A stretch of DNA of 64,000 bases from Janthinobacterium sp. 67 (GCF_002797895.1 NZ_PGES01000001.1:3100001-3164000); one strand, 5' to 3'. Numbered from the stretch's first letter, positions 51,202 through 60,360 are shown. Notes: a model not told the origin generated them from the letters alone. Made by a program: numbers and translations.

Positions 51202-51690
51202 ATGACCGAACACTTCAAAGCCCACCTCCACGACGAAGCCGGCACCGCCGCGCTGGGCGCCGCGCTGGCGCGCGCGCTGGCGCCGGGCCTGGCGATCTAC
51301 CTGCACGGCGACCTGGGCGCCGGCAAGACGGCCCTCACGCGCGCCCTGCTGCACGCGGCCGGCCATGCGGGCCACGTGAAAAGCCCCACCTACACCCTGT
51401 CCGAACCGTACACGGTGCGGCTCGACGGCCAGAGCGTCAACGTCATCCATTTCGACCTGTACCGCATGGGCAGCGCCGAGGAATTCCTCGACGCGGGCTT
51501 TCGCGAAGACTTCGACGGCCGCAATATCTGCATCGTCGAATGGCCGGAAAAAGCCGAACCGGTGCTGCCGCCGGCCGACCTGAATATTTATTTGAACGTT
51601 GCGGGTACAGGACGTGATGTAGAATTGCAAGCGTCTTCTGAATTGGGTCTGTCATGCCTTCACCGTCTCAAATTCGCCCCGAACCTTTGA
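51202..51690 (+). CDS. tsaE: tRNA threonylcarbamoyladenosine biosynthesis ATPase TsaE
   Basis: TsaE is the P-loop ATPase that recycles the TsaBD complex during t6A synthesis. This 162-residue protein has the Walker A GDLGAGKTAL near residue 36, SPTYTLSEPY, and FDLYRMGSAEEFLDAGF. The last 12 residues overlap the amiC start region: the genes share 37 bases in different frames, an arrangement often seen for tsaE-amiC. Its partner TsaD is at the left end of the window. Confidence 0.95.
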   Translation: MTEHFKAHLHDEAGTAALGAALARALAPGLAIYLHGDLGAGKTALTRALLHAAGHAGHVKSPTYTLSEPYTVRLDGQSVNVIHFDLYRMGSAEEFLDAGFREDFDGRNICIVEWPEKAEPVLPPADLNIYLNVAGTGRDVELQASSELGLSCLHRLKFAPNL

Positions 51691-53048
51691 TCTCCTCGCC
51701 CATCACCCGGCGCACGGTCCTCAAGGCCGGCGGCACCCTGCTGTTGTCCGTGTTCGCGCCCATGTCGGCGATGGCGGCGCAAATTCTCGCCGTGCGCGTC
51801 TGGCCGGCCGAAGACTATACGCGCGTCACCCTGGAAAACGACAGCATCCTCAAGGCGACCCACTTCATCGTCAAGGACCCGGAACGCCTGGTGGTCGACA
51901 TCGAAGGCCTGGAACTCAATCCCACCTTGAAGGGCCTGGTGGCGAAGATCCAGTCGAACGACCCGTACATCAAGCAGGTGCGCGTGGGCCAGAACCGGCC
52001 CAACGTCGTGCGCCTGGTCTTCGACCTGAAAGAGGAAGTCACGCCGCAGCTGTTTACCCTGCCGCCGGCCGGCTCCTACAACCACCGGTTGATCTTCGAC
52101 CTGTATCCCGTGCGCGAACCGGACCTGATCGCGCAGATGATCGAAAAGGGCGACTGGTCGAGCGACCCGGCCAAGCCGCCCATGGCCGACACGCATACGC
52201 CGCCGCCCGCGCTGCCCCTGCCCGAGAGCGGCAAGCCGCCCGTGGCCGTCGCGCCGGTAACGCCGGTCGTGCCGCCCGTGCCCGACGTGCGCCCGGAACA
52301 GCGCCCCGAAGCGCGTCCACAGCCGGGCCAGAAAGTGGTGCGCATGATTACCATCGCCCTCGATCCCGGCCACGGCGGCGAAGACCCGGGCGCCATGGGC
52401 AGCCGGGGCAGCCGCGAAAAAGACGTGGTGCTGGCCATCGCCAAGCGCCTCAAGACCAAGCTGGAATTGCAGCCGAACATGCGCGTCATGCTCACGCGCG
52501 ACGCCGACTTCTTCGTCCCGCTGGGCATGCGCGTGGAAAAGGCGCGCAAGGTGCAGGCCGACCTGTTCGTCTCCATCCACGCCGACGCCTTCATCCAGCC
52601 GACGGCGCGCGGCTCGTCCGTCTTCGTGCTGTCCGAAAAGGGCGCCACCTCGACGGCCGCGCGCTGGCTGGCCAACAAGGAAAACCAGGCCGACCTGATC
52701 GGCGGCGTGAACGTGAAGAACCACGACAAGCAGCTGGCCAGCGTGCTGCTCGATTTGTCGACGACGGCGCAGATCAATGACAGCATGAAGCTGGGCAAGG
52801 CCGTACTGCGTGAAATCGGCGGCATCAACCGCCTGCACAAGGGTTCCGTCGAGCAGGCCGGCTTCGCCGTGCTCAAAGCGCCCGACATCCCTTCCATCCT
52901 GATCGAGACGGCCTTCATTTCGAACCCGGAAGAAGAAGCCAAGCTGACCGACAACGGCTACCAGGACCAGATGGCCGACGCCATCGTCACGGGCATCAAG
53001 AATTACTTTGCCAAGAATCCGCCGCTGGCGAAAAGCCGCCTGACCTGA
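51654..53048 (+). CDS. amiC: N-acetylmuramoyl-L-alanine amidase with AMIN domain (AmiC)
   Basis: This 464-residue periplasmic amidase cleaves peptidoglycan stem peptides during cell separation. A twin-arginine signal (SPITRRTVLKAGG, Arg19-Arg20, followed by a hydrophobic stretch) directs Tat export. An AMIN septal-targeting domain (about 45-160) and a proline-rich linker lead to the Amidase_3 zinc domain (about 225-455) with DPGHGGEDPGA, SIHADAF and a late IETAFISNPEEE. Translation probably couples to tsaE, which it overlaps by 37 bases. Confidence 0.94.
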   Translation: MPSPSQIRPEPLISSPITRRTVLKAGGTLLLSVFAPMSAMAAQILAVRVWPAEDYTRVTLENDSILKATHFIVKDPERLVVDIEGLELNPTLKGLVAKIQSNDPYIKQVRVGQNRPNVVRLVFDLKEEVTPQLFTLPPAGSYNHRLIFDLYPVREPDLIAQMIEKGDWSSDPAKPPMADTHTPPPALPLPESGKPPVAVAPVTPVVPPVPDVRPEQRPEARPQPGQKVVRMITIALDPGHGGEDPGAMGSRGSREKDVVLAIAKRLKTKLELQPNMRVMLTRDADFFVPLGMRVEKARKVQADLFVSIHADAFIQPTARGSSVFVLSEKGATSTAARWLANKENQADLIGGVNVKNHDKQLASVLLDLSTTAQINDSMKLGKAVLREIGGINRLHKGSVEQAGFAVLKAPDIPSILIETAFISNPEEEAKLTDNGYQDQMADAIVTGIKNYFAKNPPLAKSRLT

Positions 53049-53062
53049 CATGAAAGCCTAGC

Positions 53063-53899
53063 ATGAGCGAGAGTATCTTTGGCCAGCTGCCAGCCGTGAC
53101 CATCCGCGCCGCCGACGGCGCGCAGGCGACCGTTACCCTGTACGGCGGCCACCTGGTGTCGTGGCAAACCAGCGATGGCCAGGAGCGCCTGTTCTGCAGC
53201 AGCGCATCGAGTCTCGACGGCAGCCGCGCCATCCGCGGCGGCGTGCCCGTGATCTTCCCCCAGTTCGGCGCGCGCGGCACGGGCATGCGCCACGGCTTTG
53301 CGCGCGTGGCGACGTGGCAGCTGGACTCGACGGGCGAAGCCGATGGCGCCGCATGGGCGCAATTTGTCCTGACCCAGGCCGATTTGCCGGAAGCGATCGC
53401 CGCCAGCTGGCCGTGGGCCTTCACCCTGCGCCTGCGCGTGGCCGTCAAGGCGCAGGCGCTGGAGCTGGACCTGTCCGTTCACAACACGGGCGAGCAGGCG
53501 TTTCCGTTCTCGGCGGCCCTGCATACGTATTTTGCGATCGATGATTTGAGCGAAGCGCGCATCAAGGGCTTGCAGCGCGTGCGCTATTCGGACGAGACGC
53601 CGCAAGATGCCTTGCAGGCGGAAGAAGTACTGCAATTTTCGGACAAGCTTGACCGCATCTACTACCAGCTGCCGGGCGCCTTGAGCCTGCAGTCTGGCGG
53701 CCATACCTTGCGCCTGGAGCAGCAGGGCTTTACGGACGCCGTCGTGTGGAACCCGGGCGCGCAAGACGCGGCCGCCCTGCCCGACCTGGCCGACGGCGAG
53801 CAGCCGCGCTTCATCTGCATCGAGCCGGCCCTGATCCAGCCCGACCTGCTGGCCGCCGGTGCCGAATGGACCGGGCGCCAGCAGCTGTCATTTATTTAA
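53063..53899 (+). CDS. D-hexose-6-phosphate mutarotase (YeaD-like)
   Basis: This 278-residue aldose-1-epimerase-fold enzyme interconverts the anomers of glucose-6-phosphate-type sugars. Visible family features are GGHLVSWQTSDGQERLFCSS, GGVPVIFPQFGARG, the catalytic-His stretch RHGFAR, LHTYFAIDDL and VVWNPGAQDAAAL. It follows amiC by 14 bases. Its stop overlaps the stop of the carbonic anhydrase gene on the other strand by four bases. Confidence 0.9.
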   Translation: MSESIFGQLPAVTIRAADGAQATVTLYGGHLVSWQTSDGQERLFCSSASSLDGSRAIRGGVPVIFPQFGARGTGMRHGFARVATWQLDSTGEADGAAWAQFVLTQADLPEAIAASWPWAFTLRLRVAVKAQALELDLSVHNTGEQAFPFSAALHTYFAIDDLSEARIKGLQRVRYSDETPQDALQAEEVLQFSDKLDRIYYQLPGALSLQSGGHTLRLEQQGFTDAVVWNPGAQDAAALPDLADGEQPRFICIEPALIQPDLLAAGAEWTGRQQLSFI

Positions 53900-54927
53900 T
53901 TTGATTCCTTGATGATGCGTCCATTGCCCGGCTGGATCGGGCGCGCATTCAGGGGATACAAACGGCTGAACAGCGCCATCTGCGCCGGCGACGCCTGCAC
54001 CGGCTGCTTCATCACCATCCACAGCACGCCTTCGCTGCAAGGCGGCTCCGTCATCGATCCCATGTAGGTGTAGTAATCGCGCCGCGCCGGCAGCATCTCG
54101 GCCGGGTCGAGCAGAATGGTCGGCTGCATGGTCTCGAATTTTTCCAGCGGCAGGTTGTTCCACACGGTCTGGATGGTCGCTTGCGGCGCACCGCGTTCCA
54201 GCAGCAGCGCCAGCACGGCTTGCCGCCCTTCCGCGTCGCGGTGCACGAGGTGCACCACCATCTCGAACGCCTTGCCATTGATGCGCTCTTCGGACGGACG
54301 GTGGAAATGGAATTGCTGCAGCTCGAACATGCGGTTCTGCACCGTGATGTAATTGCCGCCGCTCACACCCACCTGCACCGTGTGGCCATTGTCGACCACG
54401 TTGAATGACGACGGATGGTAGTCAAAGCTGATCTGCTCGAGTTCCACCTTCATGCCATCGCGGATATCGATCGGCGACTGGCGGTTGCCATTGCCGCACT
54501 TGCCCCAATCGACATTGATCTTGCTCCAGTTGGCCGGGCCGCTGTCGCCCTCGTACGACCAGTGCGTGCCGCGCGGCACGGGCGGCGGTGGCGGCGGCGC
54601 GGCCTTCACCACGGCGGCGCGCTTGGCGCGGGCGGCGGCGCGGGCCGCCTGGGTGGCGCGCATTTCCGCCAGGCGCGCGGCGATGCGTTCGGACAGGTCG
54701 ACTTCGGCCGCTTCTTCCTTCTCGCGCGCCGTGGGCGCGACGACGACAGGCGTCTTGGCCTCCTTGCCCTTCACCGATTCGGTCAGGGTTTTCATGGCGG
54801 CCGCGCGCGCCGACGCCGACATGGGCGCGGATGCGGTGGCGCTCGCCGGGGCGGGGGCATCTTTGGCGCTTGCCATGGCCGCCATCGCGGCAAGGCTGCA
54901 AGCTAACAGGGCGCTCAAATGTCGCAT
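53896..54927 (-). CDS. Periplasmic alpha-carbonic anhydrase with long alanine-rich N-terminal region
   Basis: This 343-residue protein converts CO2 and bicarbonate in the periplasm. A signal peptide (residues 1-23) is followed by about 95 residues rich in Ala, Lys, Arg and Glu, probably a long helix, and a proline run. The alpha-class domain then starts at HWSYEGDSGPANW. Zinc ligands are visible in FHFHRPSEE and VHLVHRD, and the end has TEPPCSEGVLW. Typical bacterial enzymes are about 230-260 residues, so the helical region is an extension. Start 54927 is set by the signal peptide. Confidence 0.9.
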   Translation of the reverse strand: MRHLSALLACSLAAMAAMASAKDAPAPASATASAPMSASARAAAMKTLTESVKGKEAKTPVVVAPTAREKEEAAEVDLSERIAARLAEMRATQAARAAARAKRAAVVKAAPPPPPPVPRGTHWSYEGDSGPANWSKINVDWGKCGNGNRQSPIDIRDGMKVELEQISFDYHPSSFNVVDNGHTVQVGVSGGNYITVQNRMFELQQFHFHRPSEERINGKAFEMVVHLVHRDAEGRQAVLALLLERGAPQATIQTVWNNLPLEKFETMQPTILLDPAEMLPARRDYYTYMGSMTEPPCSEGVLWMVMKQPVQASPAQMALFSRLYPLNARPIQPGNGRIIKESN

Positions 54928-55084
54928 GGAAATCCAGAAAGTGAGAATACCCTCTGGTTTACGGCTGGAAAGCAACAAAACTTGAATCAGGGCAGGAGCA
55001 AAACAGAAGTAGCGAAGAGAAAACGGGATCCAGGGCCAGCTGCGGACGGCGCCGCAGCATGCTTGCCCTGGATCTTTGCAGCAA

Positions 55085-55735
55085 TTACGCCGACTTGCCG
55101 ACCATGCGCTTGTAGAGTTTCCACAAGCCGCCCAGCACCACCGGCACGACGGCGGCGCCGACACCGATCAGCACGATCAAGGTCAGGTGGTCGCGGATCC
55201 ACGGGATATTGCCGAAGAAGTAGCCGGCCGTCACCAGACCGACCACCCACAACAGGGCGCCCGTCACGTTGTACATCTGGAAGCGCGTATGCGTCATGTC
55301 GGAAATGCCGGCCACGAACGGGGCGAAGGTGCGCACCACCGGCACGAAGCGGGCCAGGATGATGGTCTTGCCGCCGTGCTTTTCAAAGAATTCATGCGTG
55401 CGGCGCATGGCGTCCTTGTTGATCCAGCGGTAATCGTGGGTAAACACCCTTTGCCCGATGGCCTCGCCTATCCAGTAATTGAGCGTGTTCCCCGTGACGG
55501 CGGCCGTCACCAGCAAGGCGATCAGCAAGCCCAGGTGCATCTGTCCCGTCGCGCAAAACGCGCCGGCGATAAACAGCAAGGTATCCCCAGGGAAGAAAAA
55601 CAGCACCACGAGGCCTGTCTCGCAAAAAATAATGGCAAACAGCACCGCATACACGAGGGTACCGTACTGCTCGATCAAGAGACCCAGCGTCTTGTCGACA
55701 TGCACGATCATGTCGAGGAATTGCACAAAATCCAT
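55085..55735 (-). CDS. DedA/SNARE-associated family membrane protein
   Basis: This 216-residue inner-membrane protein has four to five spans with the DedA signatures LVVLFFFPGDTLLF, the GNTLNYWIGEAIG segment, and HGGKTIILARFVPVVRTFAPFVAG, in which the conserved acidic and arginine residues are present. DedA proteins are thought to scramble or flip lipids such as undecaprenyl phosphate and affect membrane potential. I start at ATG 55735 with AGGGA upstream; the longer frame is not conserved in type. Confidence 0.92.
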   Translation of the reverse strand: MDFVQFLDMIVHVDKTLGLLIEQYGTLVYAVLFAIIFCETGLVVLFFFPGDTLLFIAGAFCATGQMHLGLLIALLVTAAVTGNTLNYWIGEAIGQRVFTHDYRWINKDAMRRTHEFFEKHGGKTIILARFVPVVRTFAPFVAGISDMTHTRFQMYNVTGALLWVVGLVTAGYFFGNIPWIRDHLTLIVLIGVGAAVVPVVLGGLWKLYKRMVGKSA

Positions 55736-55983
55736 ATATTTTTCCCTAAAGGTAGCGGCGGAATCATACACCACCCGGCCAGCGCAACGGCAGTCCCCGG
55801 GCCGATATTTCTGCATTAATTATGCGGCGCCCTTGCGCGTGTGGCAATTTAAGTAAAGGTTAAGGAAAAGCCATATCGGCAGGCAAGTGCCAGGATTGCC
55901 ATCGGCAATGTTTTTCCAACGAAATATTGCCATTCCGGTATACACTTTCCGCACGGCGCAACCCGCGCCGACCAGGAGAAAAC

Positions 55984-56922
55984 ATGTATCGACACCCACT
56001 GAGCGGCCTGACCATGGCCACCGTACTGGGCCTTGCACAGCTGGCTGCCCACGCGGCGCCCGTCCAGATCAAGGCACCCGCCGAATTGCCCGCCAAAGCG
56101 ACCTTGGCCGACGTGATCAAGGCCTCGAAGCCGTCCGACTGGCGCCCGCTGGACCCGGACAACACACTGTACCTGGACATTCCCGCCGGCCGCGTGGTGA
56201 TCGAACTGGCGCCGGACTTCGCGCCGAAACACGTGGCCAACATCAAGGCCCTGGTGGCGGAACAGTATTACGACGGCCTGGCCATCACGCGCGCGCAGGA
56301 CAACTGGGTGGCACAGTGGGGCGATCCGAACGAGAAAAATCCCAAGCCGATCCAGCATGCGCAGCGCACCCTGCCCGGCGAATTCACGGTACCGCTGAAA
56401 AACGTCAAGAGCTTCACGCGCCTGCCGGACGCCGACGGCTATGCGCCGCAAGTGGGCCATTCGAACGGTTTCCCATCCGCGCGCGATCCGAAAACGGGCA
56501 CGGCCTGGCTCACGCATTGCTATGCCACCGTGGGCGTGGGCCGCGACAGCGCCAGCGACAGCGGCGGCGGCACGGAGCTGTACGCCGTCATCGGCCAGTC
56601 GCCGCGCCACCTGGACCGCGACATCACCGTCGTCGGCAGGGTCGTCTCCGGCATGCCATTGCTGTCCACCCTGCCACGCGGAACGGGCCCCATGGGCTTT
56701 TATGACAGCCCCGAGAACAACGTGCCGATCAAGGCCATCCGCCTGGCCGCCAGCGTGCCTCCCGAACAGCGTGCGAACCTGGAAGTGATGCGCACCGACA
56801 GCGCAGCCTACCAGGCCGTGCTGGAAGCCCAGCGCCACCGCGGCGGCCCGTGGAGCAAGGTCACGGCCGGCCACGTCGACGTGTGCAATGCGCCGATACC
56901 GGTGCGGGAGGTGGGGAAATAA
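55984..56922 (+). CDS. Cyclophilin-type peptidyl-prolyl isomerase, exported
   Basis: This 312-residue protein has a signal peptide ending near AHAAP (residue 24) and a cyclophilin domain with [49 protein letters not shown] and the late [26 protein letters not shown]. Insertions make it longer than E. coli PpiA (190 residues). It probably assists folding in the periplasm. ATG 55984 has AGGAGA six bases ahead. A palindromic repeat follows the stop. Confidence 0.88.
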   Translation: MYRHPLSGLTMATVLGLAQLAAHAAPVQIKAPAELPAKATLADVIKASKPSDWRPLDPDNTLYLDIPAGRVVIELAPDFAPKHVANIKALVAEQYYDGLAITRAQDNWVAQWGDPNEKNPKPIQHAQRTLPGEFTVPLKNVKSFTRLPDADGYAPQVGHSNGFPSARDPKTGTAWLTHCYATVGVGRDSASDSGGGTELYAVIGQSPRHLDRDITVVGRVVSGMPLLSTLPRGTGPMGFYDSPENNVPIKAIRLAASVPPEQRANLEVMRTDSAAYQAVLEAQRHRGGPWSKVTAGHVDVCNAPIPVREVGK

Positions 56923-56925
56923 AGC

Positions 56926-56987
56926 AACCCGAAAGGCAAGTTCTGGGGTCGTACCCTCAGGGTACGACCCCGGCCTTCGTTTGGGTT
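56926..56987. repeat. GGGGTC-armed palindromic repeat (copy 4)
   Basis: The core at 56945-56971 is a perfect palindrome with 13-base arms (GGGGTCGTACCCT, one C, then the exact complement). Outer ends AACCC (56926-56930) and GGGTT (56983-56987) are also inverted. It lies between the cyclophilin and mutL genes, both on the plus strand. Confidence 0.85.
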
Positions 56988-57027
56988 TCGGGCATCAGCA
57001 CAGCAGCGCCTCCACTTGCGAACCCGT

Positions 57028-57040
57028 TATAATCAGCGCA
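57028..57040 (+). promoter_or_regulatory. mutL -10 box placing transcription start at the ATG
   Basis: A perfect TATAAT lies at 57028-57033, six bases before the mutL ATG at 57040, and no ribosome-binding site can be seen ahead of that ATG. A start seven bases after the -10 would give a leaderless mRNA. No convincing -35 is visible. Confidence 0.45.
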
Positions 57041-58953
57041 TGAACGCTCCCATCACGCCCCACCGCCCTATCCAGGCCTTGCCTGACCAGCTGATTTCGC
57101 AAATCGCCGCCGGCGAGGTGGTCGAGCGGCCGTCCGCCGTCGTCAAGGAACTGCTGGAAAACGCGCTCGACTCGGGCGCCACGCAGATCACGGTGCGGCT
57201 GGAAGAAGGGGGCGTGAAACGCATCGCGATTACCGACAACGGCCGCGGCATCGACAAGGATCAGCTGCCGCTGGCCCTGGCGCGTCACGCCACGTCGAAG
57301 ATCGCCTCGCTGCACGACCTGGAAAACGTGGGCACGCTGGGCTTTCGCGGCGAGGCGCTGGCGTCCATCGCCTCGGTGGCCGCCGTCACCGTGACCTCGC
57401 GCACGATGGATGCGGCCCATGCGTGGGAAATCGTCGGCTCGCACAATGGCAGCGTCTCGCCGTCGTCGGGCGCGCACGGCACCACGGTCGACGTGCAAGA
57501 CCTGTATTTCAACACGCCCGCGCGGCGCAAATTCCTCAAATCGGAGCAGACGGAATACGGCCACTGCGCCGAAGTCGTGCGCCGCATCGCGCTGGCGCGC
57601 CCGGACGTGTCGTTCTCGCTGTCGCACAATGGCCGCACCATCGACCAGTGGAATATCAGCGAGCTGGCCAAGCGCAGCGCCCACATCCTCGGCAACGACT
57701 TCGCCGAAGCGCGTCTGGCGCTGGACGAGTCGGCCGGCAGCCTGCGCATCCACGGCTTTGCCGGCTTGCCGACGGCATCGAAGGCGCGCGCCGATGGCCA
57801 GTTCTTTTATGTCAACGGACGCTTCGTGCGCGACAAGCTGCTCGTGCACGCCGTGCGCATGGCCTACCAGGACGTGCTGCATGGCGACCGTTTTCCATCG
57901 TACGTGCTGGCGCTCGACCTCGACCCGGCCCTGGTCGACGTCAACGTGCACCCGTCGAAGATCGAAGTGCGCTTCCGCGACAGCCGTTCCGTACACCAGT
58001 TCGTCTTCCACGCCGTGCAGCGCGCGCTGGCGCAGACGTCGGCCACGGCCTTCGGCAGCGTGCCTGCCCCCCTGCCGGCCGCTTCCAGCCTGAGCGGCGA
58101 TACGGCGGGCGCGGGCTTGGGTGGCCCCGGCATCTGGCGCCGCGAGCAGACGCAGACCTCGTTCGGCGCGCAATTCACGAACACCTTTGCGCCCGCCTCG
58201 CCCGGCGCGGCCCGTCCCTTCTTTGCCGACGCGCCGGGCGTAGCCCAGGACACGGCGGCCTATGGCGCCCTGTTCGGCGGCGGCGCAGGTGCCGCCAACT
58301 CGCCGATCACGCAGGTGGAACCGTATATCGCCTCGCCCGAAGCGATGGCGCGCGAAGAGTATCCGCTGGGTTTTGCCCTGGCCCAGCTGCACGGCATCTA
58401 CATCCTGGCCCAGAACACCAAGGGCCTGGTGCTGGTCGACATGCACGCGGCGCACGAGCGCATCCTGTACGAGCAGCTGAAAAACGCGCTGCAGGCGCAA
58501 GTGTCGGGCCAGGACATGCAGGTACAATCGTTGCTGATCCCCGTCACCTTCTATGCGGACGCCATCGAAGTGTCGACGGCGAATGAAAACCAGGAGACCT
58601 TGAAAGCGCTGGGCTTCGACATCGCCGCCCTGTCGCCCACCACCCTGGCCGTGCGCAGCGTGCCGACCCTGCTGAAAAACGCGGACGCGCAAACCCTGGC
58701 GCGCGACGTGCTGCGCGACGTACGCGAATACGGCGGCTCGCGCGTGCTGATCGAGCGCCAGAACGAATTGCTGGGCACCCTGGCCTGCCACACGGCCGTG
58801 CGCGCCAACCGGATCTTGTCGATACAGGAAATGAACGCCCTGCTGCGCCAGATGGAGAGCACGGAACGGGCCGACCAGTGCAACCATGGCCGGCCGACCT
58901 GGGTGCAGGTCGAGATCAACGCGCTCGACAAACTGTTCCTGCGCGGCCAATAA
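57040..58953 (+). CDS. mutL: DNA mismatch repair protein MutL, endonuclease type
   Basis: This 637-residue protein has the GHKL ATPase domain (IAAGEVVERPSAVVKELLENALDSGA; DNGRGI; TLGFRGEALASIASV), a variable linker (about residues 340-430) and a C-terminal dimer domain. The latter has DMHAAHERILYE, close to the endonuclease motif DQHA(X)2E(X)4E, plus ACHTAVRAN and the zinc-site CNHGRPTW. It therefore looks like a nicking MutL, as in bacteria without MutH. The neighbouring miaA follows in the order common in betaproteobacteria. Confidence 0.95.
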   Translation: MNAPITPHRPIQALPDQLISQIAAGEVVERPSAVVKELLENALDSGATQITVRLEEGGVKRIAITDNGRGIDKDQLPLALARHATSKIASLHDLENVGTLGFRGEALASIASVAAVTVTSRTMDAAHAWEIVGSHNGSVSPSSGAHGTTVDVQDLYFNTPARRKFLKSEQTEYGHCAEVVRRIALARPDVSFSLSHNGRTIDQWNISELAKRSAHILGNDFAEARLALDESAGSLRIHGFAGLPTASKARADGQFFYVNGRFVRDKLLVHAVRMAYQDVLHGDRFPSYVLALDLDPALVDVNVHPSKIEVRFRDSRSVHQFVFHAVQRALAQTSATAFGSVPAPLPAASSLSGDTAGAGLGGPGIWRREQTQTSFGAQFTNTFAPASPGAARPFFADAPGVAQDTAAYGALFGGGAGAANSPITQVEPYIASPEAMAREEYPLGFALAQLHGIYILAQNTKGLVLVDMHAAHERILYEQLKNALQAQVSGQDMQVQSLLIPVTFYADAIEVSTANENQETLKALGFDIAALSPTTLAVRSVPTLLKNADAQTLARDVLRDVREYGGSRVLIERQNELLGTLACHTAVRANRILSIQEMNALLRQMESTERADQCNHGRPTWVQVEINALDKLFLRGQ

Positions 58954-58956
58954 TTC

Positions 58957-59023
58957 CAACCCCAACGGCAAGGGCTGGGGTCGGACCCTCAGGGTCCGAC
59001 CCCGGTATTTTGACGTTGGGGTG
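58957..59023. repeat. GGGGTC-armed palindromic repeat (copy 5)
   Basis: The core at 58977-59003 is a perfect palindrome (arm GGGGTCGGACCCT, one C, complement). Compared with copy 4, one base pair of the stem has changed on both sides (T-A to G-C). Outer ends CAACCCCAACG and CGTTGGGGTG are inverted. It fills most of the 95-base gap between mutL and miaA. Confidence 0.85.
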
Positions 59024-59048
59024 TGCATCACACAAAACATAGAGCACC

Positions 59049-59996
59049 ATGACAAACACTCCACACCTCCCCCTGGCCGTCGCCATCATGGGCCCCACGG
59101 CCAGCGGCAAGACGGCCAGTGCGCTGGCCATCGCGCAAGCGATCCCGTCGGAGATCATTTCCGTCGATTCCGCCCTCGTCTACCGGGGCATGGATATCGG
59201 CACGGCCAAGCCGTCGAAGGAAGAACTGGCCGCCGTACCGCATCATCTGATCGACATCATCGACCCGCTCGACGCCTATTCCGTGGCGCAGTTCCGCAAC
59301 GACACCCTGCGCCTGGTGAGCGAAATCTCCGCGCGCGGCAAGCTGCCGCTGCTCGTCGGCGGCACCATGCTGTACTTCAAGGGCCTGGCCGATGGCCTCG
59401 ACGACTTGCCCGGCGCTGATCCTGCCTTGCGCGCCCAACTGGAAGAAGACGCGGCCGCCATCGGCTGGCCCGCCATGCATGCGCGCCTGGCGCAGCAAGA
59501 CCCCGTCACGGCCGCGCGCCTGGCGCCGCAGGACGCGCAGCGCATCGGCCGCGCGCTGGAAATCATTGCCCTGTCCGGCCAGCCCATGTCGGCCCTGCTG
59601 GCCCGGCGCGAAAAGACCGTGCTGCCGTTCCGGTTGCAATCGTTCGCGCTGGAACCGTCGGACCGCGCCGTGCTGCATGCGCGCATCGCCACGCGCTTCG
59701 ACCTGATGCTGAAAGACGACGCCCTGCTCGATGAAGTGGATGGGTTGCGCCGGCGCGGCGACCTGCACCCGGGTTTGCCGTCGATGCGCTGCGTGGGCTA
59801 CCGCCAGGCCTGGGACTACCTCGATGGCCGCATCGACCGCGCCGCCTTGCGCGAGACGGGCATCATCGCCACGCGCCAGCTGGCCAAGCGCCAGCTGACC
59901 TGGTTACGGGCTATGCCGGAACGCATCGTCATCGACTGCCTGGGCCCTGATCCGGCCTCGTCCATGCTGGCACAAATTGTCCCTTTGCTGAAATAA
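59049..59996 (+). CDS. miaA: tRNA dimethylallyltransferase MiaA
   Basis: MiaA adds the isopentenyl group to A37 of UNN-decoding tRNAs. This 315-residue enzyme has the P-loop [11 protein letters not shown] (residues 14-24), [18 protein letters not shown], and the later [18 protein letters not shown] region, here [18 protein letters not shown]. Length and start are normal. A degenerate second copy of its last 44 codons follows at once downstream. Confidence 0.96.
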   Translation: MTNTPHLPLAVAIMGPTASGKTASALAIAQAIPSEIISVDSALVYRGMDIGTAKPSKEELAAVPHHLIDIIDPLDAYSVAQFRNDTLRLVSEISARGKLPLLVGGTMLYFKGLADGLDDLPGADPALRAQLEEDAAAIGWPAMHARLAQQDPVTAARLAPQDAQRIGRALEIIALSGQPMSALLARREKTVLPFRLQSFALEPSDRAVLHARIATRFDLMLKDDALLDEVDGLRRRGDLHPGLPSMRCVGYRQAWDYLDGRIDRAALRETGIIATRQLAKRQLTWLRAMPERIVIDCLGPDPASSMLAQIVPLLK

Positions 59997-59997
59997 G

Positions 59998-60133
59998 CAT
60001 CGCCACACAACAACTGGCCAAGCGCTAGGCTCGACTTAGGCTACGCTCAATGCCGGAACGCATTGTCATCGATTGCCTGGGCGCTGATCCGGCCTCGTCC
60101 ATGCTGGCGCAGATCCAGCCGTTGATGAAATAA
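59998..60133 (+). pseudogene. Decayed tandem copy of the miaA 3' end
   Basis: Reading in frame from about 60001 gives ATQQLAKR, a TAG stop, then [23 protein letters not shown] sequence ending MLAQIQPLMK and TAA. This matches the real miaA end (ATRQLAKR...[16 protein letters not shown]...[10 protein letters not shown]) at a 134-137 base offset. Most base differences are silent third-position changes, so both copies evolved under selection before this one was cut. It cannot make MiaA. Confidence 0.85.
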
Positions 60134-60183
60134 TCATGAACGCTGTAACACACAAAAAATCCACAGATTTTTCATGGCCAGCA

Positions 60184-60212
60184 TTGACAAGGAAATGGGA
60201 AGACTGGATAAT
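60184..60212 (+). promoter_or_regulatory. Promoter of the tRNA-Met pair
   Basis: TTGACA (60184-60189), a 17-base spacer and GATAAT (60207-60212) precede the first tRNA by 12 bases. The GC-rich discriminator GCTCGGC after the -10 is typical of stringently controlled stable-RNA promoters. Confidence 0.8.
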
Positions 60213-60224
60213 GCTCGGCTGTTG

Positions 60225-60301
60225 GGTGATATAGCTCAGTTGGTTAGAGCACAGCATTCATAATGCTGGGGTCGGTGGTTCAAGTCCACCTATCACCACC
60301 A
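60225..60301 (+). tRNA. tRNA-Met (CAU), elongator, copy 1
   Basis: This 77-base cloverleaf has acceptor stem GGTGATA with TATCACC, D-loop AGTTGGTTAGAG, anticodon stem-loop CAGCATTCATAATGCTG with CAT anticodon, T-stem GGTGG/CCACC around TTCAAGT, and encoded CCA. The acceptor stem excludes initiator tRNA-fMet. The anticodon arm matches elongator Met better than the lysidine-dependent Ile(CAU) tRNA. Confidence 0.95.
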
Positions 60302-60360
60302 AAGAACATCGATCAGGTTTCCCCTGGTCAAAACGAGCATCCGGTCTGACCGGTCTGTTT

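Noticed and set aside
60225..60301. tRNA-Ile2 with lysidine-modified CAU anticodon
   Set aside because: The anticodon arm and variable loop (AATGCTGGGGTC) resemble elongator tRNA-Met, not the Ile2 pattern.
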